A DNA stretch of 64,000 nt from Leisingera aquaemixtae (GCF_001458395.1 NZ_CYSR01000021.1:310001-374000); one strand, 5' to 3'; shown: positions 19,834 to 28,820, counted from the stretch's first letter. Notes: generated from the letters alone by a model not told the origin. A program made the numbers and translations.

Positions 19834-19941
19834 GCCTCTGGCAGGTGCTGCCAGCTCCGGCCGGCACTGCCCCCCGGCGCACCTGATGCCCCTGAACGCC
19901 AGGGGCCGCCGTTACTCGTTACACTTGCGCCTGCCAGAGGC
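19834..19941. repeat. 108-base segment bounded by 12-bp inverted repeats
   Basis: GCCTCTGGCAGG at 19834 and CCTGCCAGAGGC at 19930 are exact reverse complements, and the match continues inward with one mismatch. The segment has no open frame of note and no obvious target-site duplication. It could be a small non-autonomous element or a long hairpin. Confidence 0.45.
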
Positions 19942-20002
19942 GGCACCTCAGCCGATGGCCGGGCCGCCGGAGCAGGGTGCCAAAATCCCGGCGCGGCGCC
20001 AA

Positions 20003-20020
20003 CCTATCGATATTGATAGG
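20003..20020. promoter_or_regulatory. Candidate operator: perfect 6+6 dyad
   Basis: CCTATC GATATT GATAGG, AT-rich within GC-rich surroundings and about 220 bases upstream of the DUF995 start (minus strand). It looks like a repressor or activator site; no regulator can be named. Confidence 0.35.
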
Positions 20021-20170
20021 AGTTAGCTGCCGCCCGCGGCCGGGCCACGGCCTTGCCGGGTATCGGGCGGCGGCAGGCGCCGGGCGGCGCCCGGCATGGC
20101 GCGGCCAGCCTCAAGCGGAGCGCGCAGCGGTGCCGGACGGCGCCGTCTGCGGCCGCTGATCCTGACCGCC

Positions 20171-20210
20171 GGACGCAGGCAAGGCCGGCTGAGACGCCGG
20201 CCTGCGTGCG
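20171..20210 (-). terminator. Terminator-like hairpin after the chemoreceptor gene
   Basis: GCCGGC arms flanking TGAGAC, extended by ACGCAGG / CCTGCGT. It lies 14 bases after the stop of the minus-strand gene; no T-tract. Confidence 0.55.
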
Positions 20211-20223
20211 GCCCTGGCAGGGC

Positions 20224-22140
20224 TCAGGCCGATTTGGAAAACGGCGCGTCCTCCTCCCGCCAGGCTTCGCTGCCGTCATTGAAGTCTTCCCAGCGGGCAT
20301 CATCCTGCGCCGGGCTGGCCATTTCAGGCTCCGGCAAGGAAGGCTCCGCCGGATGCGCCGCGGGGGTATCGTCCCAGGCCTCCGCAGCCGGCATCTGCAC
20401 CGCCGCCGCGCCCTGCCCCTCGCGCAGGGTGAACTGGCCGACCAGCCGGTTCAGTCCCACGGTCTCGGCATTCATCGAGCGGATGGCGGACCCGGACTGC
20501 TCCACCATGGAGGCATTCTGCTGGGTCACCGAATCCAGCTGGGAGACGCCGATATTGATCTCGTTCAGACCCTGCGCCTGTTCGGCGGATTCGCTGGAGA
20601 TGCCCGACACCAGCTCGGCGATGTTGCTGACCTGGCTGACCACGGTTGTCAGCGCCTTGCCGGCGCCGTCCACCTTGCGCACGCCGTCCTCCACATGGGC
20701 GGAGCTGGTGCTGATCAGGGTCTTGATTTCCATCGCCGCATCCGAGGACCGCTGCGCCAGCGCCCGCACTTCGGAGGCCACCACCGCAAAGCCGCGGCCG
20801 ACTTCGCCCGCGCGGGCCGCCTCGACCCCGGCGTTGAGCGCCAGGAGGTTGGTCTGGAAGGCGATGTCGTCGATCACGCCGATAATCTGCGAGATCTGCT
20901 GGGAAGAGGTTTCGATCGCGTTCATCGCGCTGACGGCGCCTTCGACCACCTGGCCGCTGTGCTCCACATCCCTGCGGGCGGAGTTCACCACTTCCTGCAC
21001 CTCCTGGGCGTTGCGGGCCGAGGAGTTGACGCTGGCGGTCATCTGATCCAGCGCGGCGGCGGTCTGCTCCAGGGTGGCGGCCTGGCTTTCGGTGCGCGAC
21101 GACAGATCCTCCGACGCGGTCTGGATTTCCCCCGACTGCCGCTGGATCCGGACGCCGGCCTGCACCACCTCGGACATCAGCTCGTTCAGCCGGTCGACGG
21201 TTTCATTGTAATGCACCCGCAGCGGGTCGTAGTCCGCAGTGAACGGTTCTGCGATCCGGTCGCTCAGATCGCCGTTCGACAGCCGCTTGAGACCCTTGCG
21301 CAGGCGCTCGATCACCTGCTCGCTTTCCTGACGCAGCGCATTCTGCTCGTCCAGGGCGGAGATCACCCGGGCCGACACCTTGTCGATGGCGCCGGCGATA
21401 TCGCCGAAATCGTCCTGGCGCATCCGGTCGGCCACCTTGATGCCGAATTCACCCTCGGCCACCTCACGCAGGGCCGCCCGCAGCCGGCCGACGGGGCGCA
21501 CGACGTTCAGCGTCATCTTGCGGGCATTGTAAATGGACAGAATGATCAGGGCAGCGGACACCGCGAGCAGCGAATAGAGCAGCATCATGTCATGCGCGCG
21601 GGCCGACACGGCGGTGGCGCGCGCGTTGCTGATGATGGTGTCCCCCAGCGGCCCCAGGACGGTGCCAAGCTCGTCAGACTGGGTCTGAAACGCGGACAGA
21701 GCCGCCTCCAGCCCTGGCCCGCCGGTGAGCGCGGTGTCTATGGTTTCACTGGCAGCGCGCAGGAAGCGGTCCATCTGCGGCAGAGCCGCCTCCAGAAGGC
21801 GGCTCACTTCCGCCTCCAGCTCCATCGCCTGAAGGGCCGACATTTCTTCGCGGAAGACCGCATCCTTCTCCGCGGCCTTGGCGCGGGAGTCTGCCTTCTC
21901 CTCCGGCGAGCCATCCGCTCCGACAAGCACGGCGGAGAGCACCGAGGCCTCCACCGCGTCGTGCATCATGTCTGCCCGCAGCACATGGCGGGAGGCCTGG
22001 GTCGCGCTGATTTGCCGTTCCAGCTCAAGCTCGCTTTGCCAGAGGCTGTAGACCGCGAAGGAGGACAGGATCAGAATCGCGGCGACGGAAATAACACCGG
22101 AAATGAGAAACCGGGTCTTCATGGATAACGTACGGAACAT
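20224..22140 (-). CDS. Methyl-accepting chemotaxis protein
   Basis: About 638 residues from the ATG at 22140 (AAGG upstream); a GTG three codons earlier is too close to that site. Transmembrane segment one is FLISGVISVAAILILSSFAV; a periplasmic four-helix-type sensor region runs to about residue 180; segment two is MLLYSLLAVSAALIILSIY. A HAMP region and a second HAMP-like stretch follow, then the signalling domain with the conserved hairpin tip (AFQTNLLALNAGVEAARAGE, GRGFAVVASEVRALAQRS). The ligand is unknown. No CheR-docking pentapeptide is obvious at the end. No che genes are near. Confidence 0.93.
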   Translation of the reverse strand: MFRTLSMKTRFLISGVISVAAILILSSFAVYSLWQSELELERQISATQASRHVLRADMMHDAVEASVLSAVLVGADGSPEEKADSRAKAAEKDAVFREEMSALQAMELEAEVSRLLEAALPQMDRFLRAASETIDTALTGGPGLEAALSAFQTQSDELGTVLGPLGDTIISNARATAVSARAHDMMLLYSLLAVSAALIILSIYNARKMTLNVVRPVGRLRAALREVAEGEFGIKVADRMRQDDFGDIAGAIDKVSARVISALDEQNALRQESEQVIERLRKGLKRLSNGDLSDRIAEPFTADYDPLRVHYNETVDRLNELMSEVVQAGVRIQRQSGEIQTASEDLSSRTESQAATLEQTAAALDQMTASVNSSARNAQEVQEVVNSARRDVEHSGQVVEGAVSAMNAIETSSQQISQIIGVIDDIAFQTNLLALNAGVEAARAGEVGRGFAVVASEVRALAQRSSDAAMEIKTLISTSSAHVEDGVRKVDGAGKALTTVVSQVSNIAELVSGISSESAEQAQGLNEINIGVSQLDSVTQQNASMVEQSGSAIRSMNAETVGLNRLVGQFTLREGQGAAAVQMPAAEAWDDTPAAHPAEPSLPEPEMASPAQDDARWEDFNDGSEAWREEDAPFSKSA

Positions 22141-22335
22141 GGGGAACACACCTTGGAGCTGTTTTCAGCGCCAACCTTTCCCGCTTATATTTAAGCAATT
22201 CTGAAGGCGCAGAGGCGGCGGCGGGGTTTTTGCGCTGTTTTTTCGTGGCAGCACCCGCCGCTGCCGCACTGGCCTTCGCAAGGAGCCTCTGCCATAGGTA
22301 GACCCAAAGGACCTTTTTGTGTGGAAGAAGCTGCC

Positions 22336-23211
22336 ATGACCCAGATCATCTCCTCCCTTTCCGAAGTCTCCGGCCGGTACAAGGCGCTGTTCGTCGACCT
22401 GTGGGGCTGCGTGCACAACGGGATCACCTCCTTTCCCGAGGCGGTGGCGGCGCTGCAGGCGTACCGGGCAAAGGGCGGCATCGTGGTGCTGGTCACCAAT
22501 TCGCCGAAACCGCGCGCGGGCGTGGCGGCGCAACTGGGGCAGTTCAACGTGCCGCAGGATGCCTATGACACCATTGCCACCAGCGGCGATTCCGCGCGGG
22601 CGGCGATGTTCACCGGGGCGGTCGGCAACAAGGTCTATTTCATGGGCGAGTGGGAACGCGATGCGGGCTTTTTCGAGCCGCTGCATGTGATCCACGACCC
22701 GGTGGAGATCACCCGGGTGCCGCTGAAGGAGGCCGAGGGCATCGTTTGCTGCGGCCCGTTCGACCCGCATGCGGACCCGGCGGTGAACCGGCCCGATTTC
22801 CTGTATGCCAAGCAGATGGGGATGAAGCTGCTGTGCGCCAATCCCGATATCGTGGTGGACCGCGGCGAGACGCGGGAGTGGTGCGCGGGCGCCCTGGCGC
22901 GGCTTTATACCGAGATGGGCGGCGAGAGCCTGTATTTCGGCAAGCCGCATCCGCCGATCTATGATCTGGCGCGCCGCCGCCTGGCGGAGTTGGGCCAGGA
23001 CGTTGCGGATGCGGATATCCTGGCGATCGGCGACGGGCCGCACACCGATATTGCCGGCGCCATGGGCGAAGGTATCGATTCCCTGTTCATCACCGGCGGC
23101 CTGGCAGCCAGTGAGACAAAAACATCGGTCCAGCCGGACCCGGCGGCGCTGGAGACCTATCTGCAGAAGGAGCAGGCCAGCCCGGCCTATGCCATTGGTT
23201 TCCTGCGCTAA
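22336..23211 (+). CDS. HAD-superfamily class IIA hydrolase (TIGR01459-like)
   Basis: 291 residues from the ATG at 22336; a GTG at 22321 is in frame but lacks a ribosome site. HAD motifs in order: FVDLWGCVHNG (nucleophile Asp), VTNSPKPR (motif II), GKPHPPIYDLARR (motif III Lys) and IGDGPHTDIAGAMGEG (motif IV). A class IIA cap lies between motifs II and III. These enzymes are phosphatases related to NagD; the substrate is not known. The motif DLWGCVHNG is the mark of the alphaproteobacterial TIGR01459 subgroup. A terminator follows. Confidence 0.88.
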   Translation: MTQIISSLSEVSGRYKALFVDLWGCVHNGITSFPEAVAALQAYRAKGGIVVLVTNSPKPRAGVAAQLGQFNVPQDAYDTIATSGDSARAAMFTGAVGNKVYFMGEWERDAGFFEPLHVIHDPVEITRVPLKEAEGIVCCGPFDPHADPAVNRPDFLYAKQMGMKLLCANPDIVVDRGETREWCAGALARLYTEMGGESLYFGKPHPPIYDLARRRLAELGQDVADADILAIGDGPHTDIAGAMGEGIDSLFITGGLAASETKTSVQPDPAALETYLQKEQASPAYAIGFLR

Positions 23212-23265
23212 ACCGCCTCTGCCCGGCCCCTGCGAACGGGCATCGCGCAGCATCTGCCAGCCGGA

Positions 23266-23290
23266 CCCCGCCGCAACAGGCGGGGTTTTC
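23266..23290 (+). terminator. Rho-independent terminator after the HAD hydrolase
   Basis: CCCCGCC / GGCGGGG with a GCAACA loop, then TTTTC and TTTTG. Confidence 0.9.
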
Positions 23291-23315
23291 TTTTGTCAAA
23301 CCCTCTTGATTTTCT

Positions 23316-23339
23316 GCAACTGCAAAGTAATAAAGTTGC
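23316..23339. promoter_or_regulatory. Inverted repeat upstream of the MaoC gene
   Basis: GCAACT, 12 AT-rich bases, AGTTGC, about 70 bases before the start codon; the left arm lies in TGCAACTGCA, itself a dyad. A regulator of polyhydroxyalkanoate genes (PhaR) recognises TGC-rich sites of this kind, but the link is a guess. Confidence 0.3.
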
Positions 23340-23408
23340 GCAAGCGGGCAATGGAGCGCGCAATTATTTCATCGGCGCCTGGGGCCAGACAGGTGAACGG
23401 AGGATCGA

Positions 23409-23852
23409 ATGTTGGACAACATGCCGCGCGGGACCATCTGCATCGAAGACATCGAGATGGGCATGGTGCGCTACTTGCGCAAAGTTATCACCGATGAGGA
23501 CATCCAGATGTTTGCCGAGGTCTCCACCGACCGCAATCCGGTGCATCTGGACGACGCCTATGCCCGGGACACGATTTTCGAGGGCCGGATCGCGCATGGC
23601 ATGCTGACCGCGGGGCTGATCTCGGCGGTGATCGGCGAGCAGCTGCCGGGCCATGGCACCATCTACATGAGCCAGTCGCTGAAGTTCCTGGCGCCGGTGC
23701 GGCCGGGCGATCTGGTGCTGGCGGAGGTCGAGGTGACCGACATCGTGATCGACAAGCGCCGGGTCAAGCTGGACTGCCGCTGCATCGTCAACGGCAAGAA
23801 GGTGCTGGTGGGCGAGGCCATGGTGATGGCGCCGTCGCGCAAGTTCGACTGA
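23409..23852 (+). CDS. MaoC family (R)-specific enoyl-CoA hydratase-like protein
   Basis: 147 residues with CGGAGGATCG just before the ATG. The hot-dog hydratase motif is clear: FAEVSTDRNPVHLDDAYA supplies the catalytic Asp and His, followed by GRIAHGMLTAGLISAVIG. KFLAPVRPGDLVLAEVEV is the usual second half. Such proteins hydrate crotonyl-type CoA esters to (R)-3-hydroxyacyl-CoA for polyhydroxyalkanoate synthesis (PhaJ) or related pathways. The exact substrate cannot be told from sequence. It stands alone. Confidence 0.85.
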   Translation: MLDNMPRGTICIEDIEMGMVRYLRKVITDEDIQMFAEVSTDRNPVHLDDAYARDTIFEGRIAHGMLTAGLISAVIGEQLPGHGTIYMSQSLKFLAPVRPGDLVLAEVEVTDIVIDKRRVKLDCRCIVNGKKVLVGEAMVMAPSRKFD

Positions 23853-24362
23853 GTTTTCCGCACGCAGCCGTTTCCGCCGCCGGGGGCCGTTGCCCTTGGC
23901 GGTTTTGCTTTGCCGGATTGTGCCGTTTCGGTCTTTTCGTTTCCGTTTATGCGCTGAAACCCAGTTAAGGGGGCGGCGCCGCCGGATGGAGGTGGACAGA
24001 CCCCGCCGGGGGCCTGCTCGGACAAGCTCGCTTGGACGACCCCCTTTTTATCAGGGCCGGTCTCCGGGTGTTGCGCAGGCAGCTCCACAGATGCCTGCGC
24101 CTCGTATCATGGCCCCGCGCGCGGGACCATGGCGGGTGATCTCGATCAGGAGCCAGTGTGGCGCAGGGCCATGAGGATTGCGTGAAGGGGGCGTGCGGTG
24201 GAAATGCAACGGCTTTGGAAGCAAACCATCATCTGCAGAACTTCTTTCCCTGCGGACCTTGCAAAGTTGTTATCAAGTTATTTTTTCGAAGCAGAGACAA
24301 GCGCTTGAAACGGGTCCACACAGGCTCCCCTTCAAGTCAATATTGTTATTCAGGAGAGTTTC
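23853..24362 (+). other. Gene-free region before the low-GC membrane gene
   Basis: 510 bases. A possible terminator for the MaoC gene lies at about 23874-23906 (CCGCC / GGCGG stem with an inner GGGGGC / GTTGCCC pairing, then TTTTG). From about 24220 the base composition falls sharply and stays low through the next gene. No gene was recognised. Confidence 0.55.
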
Positions 24363-25091
24363 TTGGACCTAGCTTTTCTAGACTTAGAAGTCAGCGACGA
24401 CATCTGGATTCCCATGCTTGCAGCCATCATAGGTGGCGTTCTTGCGATGTTGGGTTCGCTATTGGCAACTTGGGTGCAAAACCAAAGCGCACGCAAAGCC
24501 CGTTCAGAAGATCGGGAGTTCGCCGGAGCTGAGAGCGCTTACGCTGTGTTCCACAAGCTTCTTGATGGGCACAACTCCGCGGCCAACCTAGAGCGGCAGA
24601 TCAACGAGATGTTTGATATCGCAAACAGGAAAGGCCACGCTGATATGGAGCCATGGGCAAAAGTTAGAGCCCTAGTGGGAGCTCCATATGATTTAGAGAA
24701 CGTTGCGCCCAAAGAAACAGCGTTTCTTATACGCGCCCAGAAAGCTGATTTGCTGAATGAAGTGCATCTAATCCAAAGGCGCCTTGCGACGACTTTGGTT
24801 GCGGCCGATCAGTACAACGAACTGCGTAAGGAAATGGACACGTTTCTACTCGAAAACTTGTCAGAAGGCAAACTTGGCGAAGGAACACAGCTATCAGCTG
24901 CATTTGAAACCGACAAAAAGACCAGGATAGAAATGCGGGAAGCTCAGCTGAATTCTTTGCTTGGACAAATCATGGAGAATCTTAAAGAAGACATCCCACG
25001 TGCGTGGGATATCATACAGGAGTTTCGGGCCGCAGCCTCGGAACAATACGGCGAGAAGTTTCCACCTTTCAAAATTGAGAGAGTGTTGTAG
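24363..25091 (+). CDS. Unknown single-pass membrane protein with cytoplasmic helical domain
   Basis: 242 residues from a TTG at 24363, supported by AGGAGAG 6 bases upstream. One membrane segment is near the N-terminus (WIPMLAAIIGGVLAMLGSLLATWV), followed by a basic stretch (NQSARKARSEDREF) that would keep the rest in the cytoplasm. The remaining 190 residues are helical and charged, without Cys pairs or catalytic motifs. The gene is clearly richer in A/T and uses codons unlike its neighbours, so it was probably acquired. It lies 61 bases upstream of ribF. No family was recognised; single-TM helical proteins of this shape also occur in defence loci, but nothing here shows that. Confidence 0.7.
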   Translation: MDLAFLDLEVSDDIWIPMLAAIIGGVLAMLGSLLATWVQNQSARKARSEDREFAGAESAYAVFHKLLDGHNSAANLERQINEMFDIANRKGHADMEPWAKVRALVGAPYDLENVAPKETAFLIRAQKADLLNEVHLIQRRLATTLVAADQYNELRKEMDTFLLENLSEGKLGEGTQLSAAFETDKKTRIEMREAQLNSLLGQIMENLKEDIPRAWDIIQEFRAAASEQYGEKFPPFKIERVL

Positions 25092-25152
25092 CGAAGGTTC
25101 TGAGCGCCACTGGCCGCTTGAACCGCCGCGCGGGTGCGGGTACGGATGCGCC

Positions 25153-26085
25153 ATGCGTATCGTCAGAGATTTTGAATTCGTCGAACACCAGGACCGGGGC
25201 GCCACCGTTGCCATCGGCAACTTCGACGGCGTGCATCTGGGCCATCAGTCGGTGATCGAGCTGGCCCGCAAGGCCGTCCCCGGCGCGCCGCTGGGGGTGA
25301 TGACCTTTGAGCCGCACCCGCGCGAGTATTTTGCACCCGATGCGCCGCCCTTTCGCCTGATGCGGGCCGAAACCCGGGCCCACCGGCTGGAGAAGCTGGG
25401 GGTGGAGCGGCTCTATGAGCTGAATTTCAACACCGCGCTGTCGAGCCTGACGCCGGAGGAGTTTGCCCGCGACGTGATTGCCGAAGGGCTGGGGCTGGCG
25501 CATGTGGTGGTGGGCGCCGATTTCTGTTTCGGCAAGGGGCGTGCGGGCGATGCCGCGGACCTGCAGCGCTTTGGCGAGCAGTACGGGTTTGGCGTCACCA
25601 TTGCGCCCTTGATGGAATATTCCGAACATGCCGTGTCCTCCACCGCGATCCGCAATGCGCTGAGCGAAGGCCGGCCTGCGGATGCCAAGGAGATGCTGGG
25701 CCATTGGCACCGGATCGAGGGCGTGGTGATCGGCGGCGAGCAGCGCGGGCGGGAGCTGGGCTTTCCAACCGCCAACATGTCAATCGACGGGCTGCACCAG
25801 CCGCGGTTCGGCGTCTACGCGGTGCTGGTCGATGCTCTGGACGGGCCGCATAAGGGCAGCTACTTTGGTGCGGCCTCGATCGGGGTCCGGCCGATGTTCG
25901 GCGGCGTTGTGCCGAATATCGAGACCTATCTGTTTGATTTCTCCGGCGATCTTTATGGTGCGACGCTGTCGGTGGGGCTGGTGGAATTCCTGCGGCCTGA
26001 GCTGAAGTTCGACGGGCTGGAGGCGCTGACCGCCCAGATGGATGCAGATTGCGCCCGGGCGCGTGAAATCCTGGCGGCGCTATGA
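25153..26085 (+). CDS. ribF: Bifunctional riboflavin kinase / FAD synthetase
   Basis: 310 residues. It makes FMN from riboflavin and then FAD. The N-terminal nucleotidyltransferase domain has VAIGNFDGVHLGHQ and TFEPHPREYF, then VVVGADFCFGKGRAGD and SSTAIRNAL. The C-terminal flavokinase domain has GRELGFPTANM, YFGAASIGVRPMF and VPNIETYLFDFSGDLYG. The start at 25153 is the first ATG before MRIVRDFEFV; upstream frame sequence belongs to the low-GC neighbour. It overlaps the next gene by four bases (ATGA). Confidence 0.96.
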   Translation: MRIVRDFEFVEHQDRGATVAIGNFDGVHLGHQSVIELARKAVPGAPLGVMTFEPHPREYFAPDAPPFRLMRAETRAHRLEKLGVERLYELNFNTALSSLTPEEFARDVIAEGLGLAHVVVGADFCFGKGRAGDAADLQRFGEQYGFGVTIAPLMEYSEHAVSSTAIRNALSEGRPADAKEMLGHWHRIEGVVIGGEQRGRELGFPTANMSIDGLHQPRFGVYAVLVDALDGPHKGSYFGAASIGVRPMFGGVVPNIETYLFDFSGDLYGATLSVGLVEFLRPELKFDGLEALTAQMDADCARAREILAAL

Positions 26086-26564
26086 AACCGGGCAAGGATG
26101 TGATCGACCGCTCCGGCCTGGGCAAGCGGTTCTGGGAGAAGAAGCCGCTGGCCAAGATGAGCCAGAATGAATGGGAAGCGCTGTGCGACGGCTGCGGCAA
26201 GTGCTGCCTGAACAAGCTGGAGGATGAGGACAGCGGCGAGGTGGCTCTGACCCGGGTGGCCTGCCGCCTGCTGGACGATAGCAGCTGCCGCTGTGCGCAG
26301 TATCCGATCCGGCATCAGTTCGTGCCGGAATGCATCGTGCTGAAACCGGACAACCTGGACACCCACGCCTATTGGATGCCGCAGACCTGCGCCTACCGGC
26401 TGCTGTGGCAGGGCAAGCCGCTGCCGGAGTGGCACCCGCTGCTGACCGGCACGCCGGAGAGCGTGCATGAGGCAGGCGTGTCGGTGCGCGGCTGGACGGT
26501 GTCGGAATTCGAGATCGCCGAAGAAGACTGGGAAGACCACATCATCGACGAGCCGCTGGGCTGA
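26082..26564 (+). CDS. YcgN/UPF0260 family cysteine-cluster protein
   Basis: 160 residues. The Cys pattern CDGCGKCCLNKLED, then CRLLD, CRCAQYP, ECIVLKP and QTCAYR suggests a metal or iron-sulfur site, as in the YkgJ/UPF0153-related clusters. The function of YcgN is not known. Its ATG overlaps the ribF stop, so translation is probably coupled. Confidence 0.85.
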   Translation: MKPGKDVIDRSGLGKRFWEKKPLAKMSQNEWEALCDGCGKCCLNKLEDEDSGEVALTRVACRLLDDSSCRCAQYPIRHQFVPECIVLKPDNLDTHAYWMPQTCAYRLLWQGKPLPEWHPLLTGTPESVHEAGVSVRGWTVSEFEIAEEDWEDHIIDEPLG

Positions 26565-26740
26565 GCAGGCGCCGCCGGGGGGCTGGGGGGGGCGCGGATC
26601 GCGTTCAATTTGAGGCGCATACGACGCAACCACAGGTTGCAAATCTCCCTGTCCAGGCCGAAACTGCTGCCAGCCGGTTGCGGCTGCCGTCTGGCCGGGC
26701 GGCGGCTGTCGAACCGGGGCAAAAAAGGGGGCAGCAGAAA

Positions 26741-26947
26741 ATGCCTTTTGAGCATGGCACCTATTTCACCGCCACGGATGAGCGCAAGGCCAGGGCCTTT
26801 CTGGCCGGTCAGGGGCTGAGCCCGCGGCAGGAGGCTGAAATCCGCGCCTGGCACCGGTCCAGGCTGAGCGCGCAGCTGTCGCTGTGGTCCTCGGCCGCGG
26901 CGGCGGCCGGGATTGCGCTGGGGTATTTCCTGGCCGGGGTGTTCTGA
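26741..26947 (+). CDS. Small protein with C-terminal membrane segment
   Basis: 68 residues. The N-terminal half (FTATDERKARAFLAGQGLSPRQEAEIRAWHRSRLSAQ) is charged and helical; the C-terminal half is one membrane segment (WSSAAAAAGIALGYFLAGVF). AAGGGGG lies about 10 bases before the ATG. Codon use matches the chromosome, and it looks like a small roseobacter family, but none was recognised. Confidence 0.55.
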   Translation: MPFEHGTYFTATDERKARAFLAGQGLSPRQEAEIRAWHRSRLSAQLSLWSSAAAAAGIALGYFLAGVF

Positions 26948-27042
26948 CGTTCCGGCGGGCAGGCCATTCCCGGCTTGGCAGCAGCGCGGGGCTGGCTTAG
27001 GTCTGGGGGCGGACAGCCGCAACAGAGCAAGGACCCAGCCCG

Positions 27043-28077
27043 ATGCATTTCGCCTCCGACAATTCCGGCCCGGTGCCGCAGCAGATCCTTGACGCTCTGG
27101 CCGCAGCCAACCGGGGCTATGCCATGGGCTATGGGGCGGATGCGGAAATGGCCGAGGTGACGGCGCGGATCCGGGAGATCTTTGAGGCGCCGGAGGCGGC
27201 GGTCTATCTGGTCGCGACCGGCACCGCCGCCAATGTGCTGGCGCTGTCGACCCTGGCGCAGCCGTGGCAGACGGTGTTCTGCACCCGGCCTGCCCATATC
27301 AACATGGACGAATGCAACGCGCCGGAATTCTACACCGGCGGCGCCAAGCTGACGCTGGTGACGGAAGCCGACAAGATGACCTCCGAAGGCCTGCGCGCCG
27401 CCATCGAGGGCGAGGAGACCCGCGGTGTGCACGGGCCGCAGCGGGGGCCGGTGTCGCTGACGCAGGTGACGGAGTTCGGCACCGTTTACAGCCTGACGGA
27501 GCTGCAGGCCGTCTGTGCGGCTGCCAAGGAATACGGGCTGCCGGTGCATATGGACGGCGCGCGCTTCACCAATGCGCTGGTGTCGCTGGGCTGCACACCC
27601 GCCGAGATGACGTGGAAAGCGGGTGTGGATGCGGTCTCCTTCGGCGGCACCAAGAACGGCTGCCTGGGGGTGGAGGCGGTGATCTTCTTTGATCCCCGGC
27701 ACGCGGAGGAGTTCGAGTACCGGCGCAAGCGCGGCGCGCATCTGTTTTCCAAGCACCGGTATCTTTCGGCGCAGATGCTGGCCTATCTGAACGACGATCT
27801 GTGGCTGAAGAACGCCCGCGCGGCCAATGCCAAGGCGGCGCTGCTGGCCGAAGGGCTGGAGGCGGCGGGCGCGCATTTCACCCATCCGGCGCAGGCCAAC
27901 ATGATCTTTGCCGCCCTGCCCCGCCGCAGGCACCAGGAGCTGTTTGCGGCAGGCGCCATCTATCACCTGTGGGACGGGTTGCTGCAGGGGCCGGAGCATG
28001 AGCTGGTCACCGCGCGATTCGTCTGCGACTGGTCGGTGCCGGACGAGGCCATCCGGGCGTTCCTGTCGCTGCTTTGA
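27043..28077 (+). CDS. ltaE: Low-specificity L-threonine aldolase
   Basis: 344 residues, PLP fold type I. It cleaves L-threonine or allo-threonine to glycine and acetaldehyde. Visible features: FASDNSGPVPQQILDAL at the start, YLVATGTAANVLALS, PVHMDGARFTNALVSLG (the Asp that pairs with the pyridine nitrogen) and SFGGTKNG with the PLP Lys. The C-terminal part closes with CDWSVPDEAIRAF. It is monocistronic and convergent with the next gene. Confidence 0.92.
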   Translation: MHFASDNSGPVPQQILDALAAANRGYAMGYGADAEMAEVTARIREIFEAPEAAVYLVATGTAANVLALSTLAQPWQTVFCTRPAHINMDECNAPEFYTGGAKLTLVTEADKMTSEGLRAAIEGEETRGVHGPQRGPVSLTQVTEFGTVYSLTELQAVCAAAKEYGLPVHMDGARFTNALVSLGCTPAEMTWKAGVDAVSFGGTKNGCLGVEAVIFFDPRHAEEFEYRRKRGAHLFSKHRYLSAQMLAYLNDDLWLKNARAANAKAALLAEGLEAAGAHFTHPAQANMIFAALPRRRHQELFAAGAIYHLWDGLLQGPEHELVTARFVCDWSVPDEAIRAFLSLL

Positions 28078-28095
28078 TCCCGGGTCCCGCGGCGG

Positions 28096-28689
28096 CTACT
28101 GGCGGTCCAGCGCCCAGAGCAGCGCATCCTCCAGCCGGTCGTCGCCCCAGAATATCTCCTTGCCCACCGCAAAGCTGGGCGCGCCGAAGATGCCCAGGGC
28201 CATTGCCTCCTCCGTTGCATCTGCCAGCATTTCGACGGTTTTTTCCGACTGCGCCTCTTCCAGCACACGGGCCGGATCCTGGCCCGCGGCCTCCAGGCTG
28301 GCGCTGAGGTTCGGGTCCTCGCCTGCGGGCTGGCCGGCCTCGAACCAGCAGCGGTAGGCGGCCTGGGTATAGGCTTCGCCCCAGCCCTCTGCCGCGCCCA
28401 GCGCCGCGACCTGATTGGCGAGCACCAGTTCCGGCAGCGGATAGGGTGCGGGCAGCCGCACATGGAAGCCATAGCGCTGCGCCCGGCGTTCGATGTCGCG
28501 CCACATATAGGCGGTCTTTTCAGGCTTATCCTTGAACGGGATGTTGTTTTGCACCGTCATCACGTGGCGCACGTTGAACGGGCGCCAGCGGACCGGAATG
28601 CCCGCCTGCGCCGCCGCATCGCCGATCCGCATCACGGTGAGGTAGCTGTAGGTGCTGCCGATCGAATACCAGAAATCCAGTCCGGGCAT
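28096..28689 (-). CDS. DsbA-family isomerase (2-hydroxychromene-2-carboxylate isomerase-like)
   Basis: 197 residues with a thioredoxin-like DsbA fold. There is no CxxC; the N-terminal strand LDFWYSIGSTYSYLT has Ser in the place of the catalytic Cys, as in the HCCA isomerases and kappa-class GSTs. MALGIFGAPSFAVGKEIFWGDDRL is the conserved C-terminal part with a cis-Pro. It probably uses glutathione. The substrate is unknown. A second member of this family is at 31500-32102. Confidence 0.85.
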   Translation of the reverse strand: MPGLDFWYSIGSTYSYLTVMRIGDAAAQAGIPVRWRPFNVRHVMTVQNNIPFKDKPEKTAYMWRDIERRAQRYGFHVRLPAPYPLPELVLANQVAALGAAEGWGEAYTQAAYRCWFEAGQPAGEDPNLSASLEAAGQDPARVLEEAQSEKTVEMLADATEEAMALGIFGAPSFAVGKEIFWGDDRLEDALLWALDRQ

Positions 28690-28820
28690 GGGAGCCTCCT
28701 GTCAGTCGTGACCTGCAGCAGAGTTTAGCGGCTGAGGCGGATATTCCAAAGGCCATCCGCGGCCCGCCCCTGCCCTGCCCCTGCTGCTGCGGCCCGTTTT
28801 ATGATAGAATTGCGATAGCA

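Larger units (their letters stand above)
19782..20223. other. Gene-free region between DUF995 gene and chemoreceptor
   Basis: 442 bases with no convincing gene. It holds a 12-bp perfect inverted repeat with arms 84 bases apart (19834-19845 and 19930-19941), the dyad CCTATC-N6-GATAGG at 20003-20020, and the chemoreceptor gene's terminator hairpin at 20171-20210. Confidence 0.6.

Noticed and set aside
20053..22128. A plus-strand open frame of about 690 codons opposite the chemoreceptor gene
   Set aside because: The minus-strand frame encodes a clear chemoreceptor; the plus frame is an Arg/His/Gly-rich shadow.
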